Positions 1 to 4,251 of a stretch of 6,362 nucleotides of DNA are shown here, in pieces. The stretch's first letter is position 1, and the number at the start of each line of letters is the position of its first letter. The position numbers were made by a program, and so were the translations under genes. Source of the DNA: Candidatus Eiseniibacteriota bacterium (GTDB taxonomy: Bacteria > Orphanbacterota > Orphanbacteria > Orphanbacterales > Orphanbacteraceae); NCBI GenBank assembly GCA_029262235.1, contig JAJCZU010000005.1, positions 1-6,362 of the forward strand. Reading direction: 5' to 3'. Under the pieces are notes generated by a model, which saw nothing but the letters and a program-made list of their open reading frames with translations, was not told where the DNA came from and searched no databases.

Positions 1-1
1 G

Positions 2-148
2 GGCGGCAGCAAGCCGAACGTGCAGAAGCTGCAGACGGAACTGCAGAGCCTGATGCAGAAGCGTCAGCAGATGTTCCAGACGATGCAGAACATCATGAAG
101 TCGCTGCACGACTCGTCGATGGCGGCGGTTCGCAATCTGAAAGCTTGA
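2..148 (+). CDS. sctF: C-terminal part of a probable type III secretion needle subunit (SctF/YscF/PrgI type)
   Basis: Only the last 48 codons are present; the start lies before the window. Needle subunits are small helical hairpins that polymerise into the hollow extracellular needle of the type III injectisome. The visible part is one long amphipathic helix rich in Gln and Met, without Cys or Trp, after a Gly-Gly-Ser-Lys-Pro turn. From memory of the family, it aligns without gaps to the YscF C-terminus: the Lys-Pro turn, then Leu-Gln, a Lys nine residues into the helix, Ile, Ser and Asp coincide. The last 15 residues fit the PrgI pattern K-x-[FL]-x-D-x4-[IA]-[IV]-x-N-[FL]-[KR]. The stop is followed by a strong terminator, so this is the last gene of its transcript. 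Family identity is inferred from a short fragment; another coiled helical protein is possible. Confidence 0.6.
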   Translation, partial: GGSKPNVQKLQTELQSLMQKRQQMFQTMQNIMKSLHDSSMAAVRNLKA

Positions 149-188
149 TCGATCGCGATGAGCTGACAGAGATATCGCAACAAGCAAG

Positions 189-218
189 GGCCCGGGCGGA
201 AACGCTCGGGCCTTTTTT
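189..218 (+). terminator. Strong intrinsic terminator after the needle-like gene
   Basis: A 10-bp stem (189-198 with 203-212, one G-U pair) closes a GAAA tetraloop and is followed directly by six T. It lies 40 bases after the stop codon at 148 and ends the left-edge transcript, so the arylsulfotransferase-like gene needs its own promoter. Confidence 0.93.
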
Positions 219-219
219 C

Positions 220-248
220 GTGACAGGAATGGAGGGACTCACTAGGAT
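220..248 (+). promoter_or_regulatory. Candidate sigma70-type promoter for the arylsulfotransferase-like gene
   Basis: GTGACA (220-225, five of six matches to the -35 consensus) and TAGGAT (243-248, four of six matches to the -10 consensus) are 17 bases apart. They lie directly after the terminator T-run. Transcription would start near 255, giving a leader of about 40 bases that holds the AGGAG ribosome binding site. Found by eye against the consensus. Confidence 0.4.
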
Positions 249-295
249 CGGCGCTGGCGATCGCAACCGTGTAAACCCACAGGAGTTCAGCCCGC

Positions 296-1672
296 ATGAA
301 GCCGACACTGAGCGTTCTACTGCTCGCTTTGATGTTCGTAATCGGGTTCTTCATTGCGGAGACGGAACTTCCGCCGTATTCCCTCCTGTTTCGCGCCTAC
401 GATGCGGTACGCATGAACCCGGTCGTCGACACTGTTTACAATCGAATTCGCCATCCGCTCGGCAAGCCTCAGGAAACGCGATCGCACTGGTCTACCGACA
501 CGACCGCCTTCCGCGGACAGTGGAGCGAAGCGCGCGATCGGTTGCATATCATCAATGAAACGGAAGAGGAGAGGAAGGCTCGCGAAGACTTCGGCGCGCT
601 GGCGTATCTGCGCAGCTACGAACTCGCGCCTCCGCTCAGCAGCGTCATCCTGCACGACGAAGAGCGTGCCTCCCCCGGGCTCAATTTCTATGTGACGGCC
701 GGTGGGCCGAGCGCATTCCTCATGGATATGGACGGTGAGGTTCTGCACACGTGGACGCTGCCGTTCGAGCAGGCGTTCCCTGCGTTCACGGGCACGGTAC
801 GGATCGGCGCCGAGTACTGGCGTTACGCGCATCTTTACGACGACGGCCGCGTCGTCGCGATCTTTGCGCGACACGGCATCGTCATGATCGACAAGGATTC
901 GCAGCTTCTCTGGGCGACGGAGGGCGACTACCATCACGTGCTCGACATCGATGAAGACGGCACGATTCTCGTTACCGGTCGACGCACCACCGAGAAGCCC
1001 GAGTGGGATAAAGAAAACAAGGTATGGGAAGAGGATATCTGTTATCTGAACCCGGAGACGGGCGAGCAGTTTCGCAGTTTTTCGCTGTTCGACGCGATCG
1101 ACAACTCCCGGTACGTCGCGCTTCGCGATCACGCGCGTGAAGATGACGGCGACCAGATGCACGCCAATACGATCGAGATTCTGGATGGAAGGTTTGCGGA
1201 TCGGAATCCCGCGTTTCGCAAGGGCAACCTGCTCGTTTCGCTTCGCCATCTCGACACGGTCGGCATCGTCGACCCGGAAACCGAGAAATTCGTCTGGGCG
1301 TTGACAGGACTCTGGAGCATGCAGCACCGACCGACGTTTCTTGACGACGGCTCGATGATGGTGTTCAACAACAACAACCCGAGACACAGTTCGCAGGTCA
1401 TGCAGGTCGATCCGCTGACGCAGAACGTGCTGTGGATCTACGACGACGACGTGTTCTATACGGGGTGCTGCGGTGTTGCGTGGCCACTCCCGAACGGCAA
1501 CGTGCTGATTACTGAATCGCAGGCCGGGCGTGTATTCGAAGTGACGCGTGACAACGAGATCGTCTGGGACTTCTACAATCCCGAGCGGCGGGGCGAGAAC
1601 GATGTCGCGATTGCGTCGGTTTACGAGATGTATCGCTTCCCGCTCGACTACGCGAAATCCTGGCTCGACTGA
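296..1672 (+). CDS. Membrane-anchored arylsulfotransferase (ASST)-like beta-propeller protein
   Basis: 458 residues. ASST enzymes move a sulfate group between phenolic compounds in the periplasm through a sulfohistidine intermediate, without PAPS. Residues 4-21 form a hydrophobic signal anchor with no clear cleavage site, so the protein is probably tethered to the inner membrane and faces the periplasm. Residues 110-450 show repeated propeller blades ending in aspartate-rich turns (LDIDEDG, FLDDGSMMVF, PLPNGNVLITES). Family signatures are DQMHANTIE (His289), LLVSLRHLDTVGIVDPET (Arg317) and MQHRPTFLDDG (His344). With His214 they match, in order, His252, His356, Arg374 and His436 of E. coli ASST, of which the last is the sulfated nucleophile; this mapping is inferred. 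AGGAG at 281-285 supports the start. A vicinal Cys pair lies at 391-392. No DsbL/DsbI-like partner is in the window. The substrate is unknown, and some family members may not be sulfotransferases. Confidence 0.85.
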   Translation: MKPTLSVLLLALMFVIGFFIAETELPPYSLLFRAYDAVRMNPVVDTVYNRIRHPLGKPQETRSHWSTDTTAFRGQWSEARDRLHIINETEEERKAREDFGALAYLRSYELAPPLSSVILHDEERASPGLNFYVTAGGPSAFLMDMDGEVLHTWTLPFEQAFPAFTGTVRIGAEYWRYAHLYDDGRVVAIFARHGIVMIDKDSQLLWATEGDYHHVLDIDEDGTILVTGRRTTEKPEWDKENKVWEEDICYLNPETGEQFRSFSLFDAIDNSRYVALRDHAREDDGDQMHANTIEILDGRFADRNPAFRKGNLLVSLRHLDTVGIVDPETEKFVWALTGLWSMQHRPTFLDDGSMMVFNNNNPRHSSQVMQVDPLTQNVLWIYDDDVFYTGCCGVAWPLPNGNVLITESQAGRVFEVTRDNEIVWDFYNPERRGENDVAIASVYEMYRFPLDYAKSWLD

Positions 1673-1678
1673 CAGGAA

Positions 1679-1719
1679 CGGCTTTGCGGGAACGGGATGC
1701 TCCGCACGCAGAGAAGCCG
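1679..1719. other. Imperfect hairpin between convergent genes
   Basis: CGGCTT-TGCG (1679-1688) pairs with CGCA (1707-1710) and AAGCCG (1714-1719) across a three-base bulge. It starts seven bases after the arylsulfotransferase-like stop codon. Neither strand has a T-run after it, so it is a weak candidate 3' end structure. The rest of the 139-base gap (1673-1811) holds a 12-base perfect palindrome, AGAGCCGGCTCT at 1768-1779, and no recognisable gene. Confidence 0.25.
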
Positions 1720-1811
1720 ACCCTCACAGCCTGCAGATCGGTGCTTTCGCTTGACCTGCCAACTGTTAGAGCCGGCTCTCCACGTTGCCTGGCTTATGAG
1801 TCGCGATCGAA

Positions 1812-2324
1812 CTAGTTGATCGTAACTTTCGTAGCGGCGAACTGATCGCCGACCACTTTGCCTTCGACCTTCGCAACCTTCGTACCACTGCAGAGACCGT
1901 ACTGATGGCAGTCAATCGTGTTGCCCGTAATCAGCATTGCCTTGCCGTCGACCAGCACCGCGGCATCGCAACCGGTCACGCCGGCCATCTTGTACATGCA
2001 TTTGCCGCAGCCGACTTCATGCGATCCGGCCGGGATGACGCTGGCCACTTTCGCGGCCGCCGCATCCGCCGTGGACGCAATGCGATCGCCGGCAGCCTTC
2101 ATGCCATCGGCCGCATCGCCTGCGAGTTCCTTCGCGTTCTCGCCGACATCCGTCGCCGCATTCTTGACCGTTTCCGCCGCATCGTACCCGGCATCCTTTG
2201 CCGCTTCGGTCGCTTCGCCGGCTTTCTCTTTTGCGTTCGCCGCCATGTCTTCCGCCTGTTCCTTGGAACAGCCCAGGAATACGACGAGTGAGAGAGCAAT
2301 CAGAATTGTCATCAACTTTTTCAT
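1812..2324 (-). CDS. Lipoprotein with Ala-rich helical spacer and five-cysteine DUF6370-like domain
   Basis: 170 residues. A lipoprotein signal peptide spans residues 1-18, with VFLGC placing the lipidated Cys at 19. Residues 20-95 are a low-complexity Ala/Lys/Glu/Asp helix with loose 11-residue periodicity, like LEA or YtxH-type surface helices. Residues 100-170 form a compact domain with C106-x2-C109, C119, C139-H140 and C145, a GK-x-M-L-I-T-G-N-T-I-D strand pair and a VEGKVVGDQF ending. This matches my memory of small DUF6370 proteins (CGxC, GC, a GK turn, a late Cys, then VxGxV). DUF6370 function is not known to me; the Cys/His set could bind metal or form disulfides. An ACCTCC complement (GGAGGT) at 2328-2333 supports the start. 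The gene is divergent from the cytochrome and convergent with the arylsulfotransferase-like gene. Lipoprotein status is firm; the family is a good guess. Confidence 0.82.
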   Translation of the reverse strand: MKKLMTILIALSLVVFLGCSKEQAEDMAANAKEKAGEATEAAKDAGYDAAETVKNAATDVGENAKELAGDAADGMKAAGDRIASTADAAAAKVASVIPAGSHEVGCGKCMYKMAGVTGCDAAVLVDGKAMLITGNTIDCHQYGLCSGTKVAKVEGKVVGDQFAATKVTIN

Positions 2325-2359
2325 GGGACCTCCGTGATTCCCTGGTAAACACAGCCCCT

Positions 2360-2389
2360 ATCCTGAGTGATCGCGCGTCCTTCTGGCAA
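2360..2389 (-). promoter_or_regulatory. Possible promoter for the minus-strand lipoprotein
   Basis: Read on the minus strand, TTGCCA (2389-2384) is followed 18 bases later by CAGGAT (2365-2360). The -35 element fits well and the -10 element only moderately. It lies 35 bases before the start codon, the right range for a short leader. Low certainty. Confidence 0.25.
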
Positions 2390-2434
2390 TAGAAAACGGG
2401 GGTTACAGGCAGCCTGGAATCGCGAGCGGAGGGC

Positions 2435-2464
2435 TTTACGGATTCCCACGGTATGGGCTAAATT
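2435..2464 (+). promoter_or_regulatory. Possible sigma70-type promoter for the diheme cytochrome
   Basis: TTTACG (2435-2440) and TAAATT (2459-2464) are 18 bases apart in the only AT-rich spot between the divergent genes. The predicted start near 2471 leaves about 29 bases of leader, with AAGGAG at 2483-2488. An inverted GGAATC/GATTCC pair (2416-2421 and 2441-2446) surrounds the -35 element and could be an operator, though six bases can arise by chance. Confidence 0.35.
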
Positions 2465-2499
2465 AATGGGACTGAATCACCTAAGGAGCTCGCTTTCTC

Positions 2500-3075
2500 A
2501 TGATACCGATCTTTCTCCGCGCGTCCGTGGCCACCTTCGCTCTCTTTCTGCTCCTTTCCGGGTGCGCCGGGGAGCCGTCCGAATCCGGGCATTCCCGTCT
2601 GGCCGTGCAGGAGGATACCGAGCCTGCGACCGCCGAACGCGGTGCGGACCTCTACGCATCCCATTGCGCGCGGTGTCACGGGATGGATGCGACCGGTACC
2701 GTTGTCTACGAAGGATCGATTCAGAAGGCGAACGGATTTACCGATCTCGTGCAGAAGGGACACGGAGGCCTCGCCGCTCTTCCGATCTTCACCGACAATC
2801 TGCTCGAATCGATCGAAATGCACCTTGCCGTAGTGGAAGGCGCCCCCGCGCTCGAGGTTCCCGAACGGGCGCGCAAGGTGTACGAACGATACTGCATCGC
2901 CTGTCACGGTCCGCAGGGTCTCGGCGGCAGCATCGCCCCGCGCACGATCACGGGCCACCCGGCCATCGCCTCGATTGTCCGGAACGGGCAGGGCGCAATG
3001 CCCCCGATCGCGGCCTCCACGCTCTCGGATGAAGACCTCGATCTGATCCAGCGATACCTCCTCTCGATTCGCTAG
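2500..3075 (+). CDS. Diheme c-type cytochrome lipoprotein
   Basis: 191 residues; a probable periplasmic electron carrier tethered by lipid. The signal peptide ends in LLSGC, so Cys22 should be lipidated. Two class-I cytochrome c halves follow. The first has C56-A-R-C59-H60 within LYASHCARCHG, and the second has C132-I-A-C135-H136 within YCIACHGPQGLGG. The second half is complete: Met167 in GQGAMPPI is the expected sixth heme ligand, and LSDEDLDLIQRYLLS is the usual closing helix. The first half aligns at VQKGHGGLAALPIF, where Met is replaced; His88 or Met107 might serve, or that heme may be five-coordinate. AAGGAG at 2483-2488 sits 11 bases before the ATG. No oxidase or dehydrogenase gene adjoins it, so its redox partner cannot be named. 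Mature diheme cytochromes of this kind resemble cytochrome c4/c5-type carriers. Confidence 0.93.
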   Translation: MIPIFLRASVATFALFLLLSGCAGEPSESGHSRLAVQEDTEPATAERGADLYASHCARCHGMDATGTVVYEGSIQKANGFTDLVQKGHGGLAALPIFTDNLLESIEMHLAVVEGAPALEVPERARKVYERYCIACHGPQGLGGSIAPRTITGHPAIASIVRNGQGAMPPIAASTLSDEDLDLIQRYLLSIR

Positions 3076-3090
3076 GGTCGCTGGCCCGAC

Positions 3091-3106
3091 TGGTATGCCT
3101 CTTGCG
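3091..3106 (+). promoter_or_regulatory. Candidate sigma54 (-24/-12) promoter for the PKD gene pair
   Basis: TGGTATGCCTCTTGCG matches the sigma54 pattern TGGCACG-N4-TTGCW at the key positions: GG and GC are exactly 10 bases apart, and TGG, A, G and TTGC agree. Transcription should start near 3116, leaving a leader of about 140 bases before the PKD gene. Sigma54 promoters need an AAA+ activator; none is in the window. Confidence 0.4.
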
Positions 3107-3160
3107 CTCCCTCTGTTATGGACACGATGAACCTCGCGGTAACGGCGAAAACGACACCAA

Positions 3161-3225
3161 AGCCGCTCAATCCTTCATGCGGGGTGGTCGAGGAAGGGAC
3201 GAGGCTGGTCAAGGGTTGAGCGGCT
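3161..3225. repeat. 15-bp inverted repeat forming a long leader hairpin
   Basis: Arms 3161-3175 (AGCCGCTCAATCCTT) and 3211-3225 (AAGGGTTGAGCGGCT) pair over 15 positions, with one G-U pair in RNA, around a purine-rich 35-base loop. No T-run follows on either strand, so it is not a standard terminator. It lies between the sigma54-like promoter and the PKD start codon, 33 bases before the ATG. It could be an RNA regulatory or stability element, or a two-half operator. Confidence 0.8.
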
Positions 3226-3235
3226 CATTCGATTC

Positions 3236-3253
3236 GGGGGCGGAATGGGGGGG
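3236..3253 (+). promoter_or_regulatory. Two G-runs (G5 and G7) in place of a normal ribosome binding site
   Basis: Runs of five G (3236-3240) and seven G (3247-3253) stand just before the PKD gene ATG at 3259. No AGGAGG-like sequence is present, so the G7 run, ending five bases before the ATG, must act as a weak ribosome binding site. Such tracts can slip in length. Confidence 0.4.
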
Positions 3254-3258
3254 ACGGA

Positions 3259-3726
3259 ATGAATGGCGAGAGAGATCGATCCTGGAAAGCCGGGCTGACG
3301 CTCGCGATCGTGTTGACGCTGTTTGCGTGCTTCATGTCTGAAATCGTGGCAGGCGAAGTCGTGCGACGCGGGCGTTCCGAGGGCGAACAGGGCATGCTCG
3401 GCGAAGGAGACGGCGCGAACGCGGTGCCGTGCGCCGACGCGGGGCCCGCGCAATGGGGCGAGATCGGCGATCGCGTGCGCCTCTGCGGCGCGGAATCGTT
3501 CGACACGGACGATCCCGTGATTTTTCTCACGTGGGAGTGGGTGCAGCTCGAGGGGCCGTCGGTCTATCTCGAGAGCAGCGCGAGTCCCGGCGCGTCATTC
3601 GTGCCGCAGGCGGCCGGGAACTACCGGTTTCGTCTGACCGTGAGCGACGGTGTCCGGGAAGCGTTCGATGAGGTGGCGGTGGAAGTGAACCAGGCAGCCG
3701 GCGGAGGGAGAGCGGGATGGATTTAG
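3259..3726 (+). CDS. Exported single-PKD-domain protein
   Basis: 155 residues. A hydrophobic segment at residues 11-30 acts as a signal peptide or anchor. The LFAC at 21-24 is a poor lipobox, and cleavage near VAG-E (30-33) is possible. After a Gly-rich linker, residues 58-143 form one PKD/REJ-type immunoglobulin-like fold, shown by ADAGPAQWGEIGDRVRL, the Trp strand TWEWVQLEGP, the PQAAGNYRFRLTVSDG strand pair and the closing VAVEV. Cys58 and Cys76 bracket the first strands and may form a disulfide. PKD domains usually mediate protein or glycan contacts and are normally appended to larger enzymes or repeated; here one stands nearly alone. The stop overlaps the next gene, so the two are coupled. 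The start is the first in-frame ATG and has a poor ribosome binding site. Export and PKD fold are well supported; role unknown. Confidence 0.8.
   Translation: MNGERDRSWKAGLTLAIVLTLFACFMSEIVAGEVVRRGRSEGEQGMLGEGDGANAVPCADAGPAQWGEIGDRVRLCGAESFDTDDPVIFLTWEWVQLEGPSVYLESSASPGASFVPQAAGNYRFRLTVSDGVREAFDEVAVEVNQAAGGGRAGWI
3703..3719 (+). promoter_or_regulatory. Ribosome binding site and overlapping start inside the PKD gene
   Basis: GGAGGGAG (3703-3710) lies six bases before the ATG at 3717, inside the end of the PKD gene, whose stop is at 3724-3726. This 10-base overlap is typical of translational coupling and fixes the downstream start. Confidence 0.8.
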
Positions 3727-4103
3727 GAAAAGTGCGGGAGCGGAGCCGAAGAGTGACGGGACTGAGTGGAATCGTATCGGTAAACGGGGGCCTTGATCCG
3801 GTGCCCGATGCGCCGGGCAGCGCAGCAGAATGCGGCCCTCTGCTCAAGCTGCCCAAGCGCGACCTTGTTGCCGAGTACGAAGCGGAAGCGACGAAGAGTG
3901 AGCCGGCACCCTCCCCGGTTTCGGCTGCCGCTGTCACGCCCGACTCTTCGATAGAATCGTTCGTGGCGCTTTTTCGAGAGATCACGGACTTCGCCGACAC
4001 GGTGTATCCCGGCTCGCGCGAAGACGACTGCGAAATCACCGTGCTCGTAGGCAGGAGGCGACTCGCGTTCCAGGTCGTGACGGTGGAATCGAAGGAACCG
4101 TAG
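3717..4103 (+). CDS. Unrecognised 128-residue protein coupled to the PKD gene
   Basis: I do not recognise this family. There is no signal peptide or membrane segment, so it is probably cytoplasmic, unlike its exported upstream partner. It starts with a basic stretch (KVRERSRR, residues 5-12), then a Gly/Pro-rich region, a charged helix around 47-60 (PKRDLVAEYEAEA), and a Pro/Ala/Ser linker at 62-78. The C-terminal part (79-128) looks folded: a helix (IESFVALFREITDFADTVY) and two short strands (CEITVLV and LAFQVVTV) joined by a basic GRRR turn. Cys residues are at 39 and 105. The small alpha-beta end would suit a chaperone or adaptor, but that is a guess from shape only. It is a real gene because of the strong internal ribosome binding site and the 10-base overlap with the PKD gene. 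Both are probably made from the sigma54-like promoter. Confidence 0.72.
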   Translation: MDLGKVRERSRRVTGLSGIVSVNGGLDPVPDAPGSAAECGPLLKLPKRDLVAEYEAEATKSEPAPSPVSAAAVTPDSSIESFVALFREITDFADTVYPGSREDDCEITVLVGRRRLAFQVVTVESKEP

Positions 4104-4116
4104 TCGGTTTACGGTT
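4096..4116 (+). other. Small hairpin over the stop codon of the 128-residue gene
   Basis: AACCGTA (4096-4102) and TACGGTT (4110-4116) form a perfect 7-bp stem with a 7-base loop that covers the TAG at 4101-4103. A second small hairpin, CCGGC (4129-4133) with GCCGG (4143-4147), follows. Neither has a T-run, so they could be weak 3' end structures or chance. The rest of 4104-4215 shows only an AT-rich patch at 4167-4180. Confidence 0.3.
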
Positions 4117-4215
4117 CGCATCGTCGCTCCGGCCCGATTCGCGCCGGCAAACGGGGCGCTGTTCCCTTCATTATTAAATCGGTCCGCATGAGATCGGTCG
4201 GCCATTCACTTTTTG

Positions 4216-4251
4216 TTTGGATCCAGGCCGTGAAGAGCTACACTGCGCGGC
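4216..4251 (+). promoter_or_regulatory. Possible promoter giving a leaderless glycosyltransferase transcript
   Basis: TTTGGA (4216-4221) and TACACT (4239-4244) are 17 bases apart, and the latter ends seven bases before the ATG at 4252. That spacing would put the transcription start on or beside the ATG, as in leaderless genes with a TANNNT box. No ribosome binding site lies at normal distance; the nearest purine run, GAAGAG, is about 14 bases away. Confidence 0.35.

Noticed and set aside
317-1387. Open reading frame of 356 codons on the minus strand.
   Set aside because: It is antisense to the arylsulfotransferase-like gene. The product is Arg/Val-rich with no recognisable motif, whereas the plus frame carries ASST signatures.
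1804-1822. Imperfect palindrome (CGATC-AACTAGTT-GATCG) over the stop of the minus-strand lipoprotein.
   Set aside because: It has a bulge, no T-run on the minus strand and partly lies in coding sequence, so it is not convincing as a terminator.
2367-3032. Open reading frame of 221 codons on the plus strand.
   Set aside because: It overlaps the cytochrome in another frame. The product is very Arg/Ser-rich and starts far from any ribosome binding site.
3102-3341. Small plus-strand frame of 79 codons in the PKD leader.
   Set aside because: It spans the inverted repeat and the PKD start, has no ribosome binding site, and gives a low-complexity Gly/Arg product.
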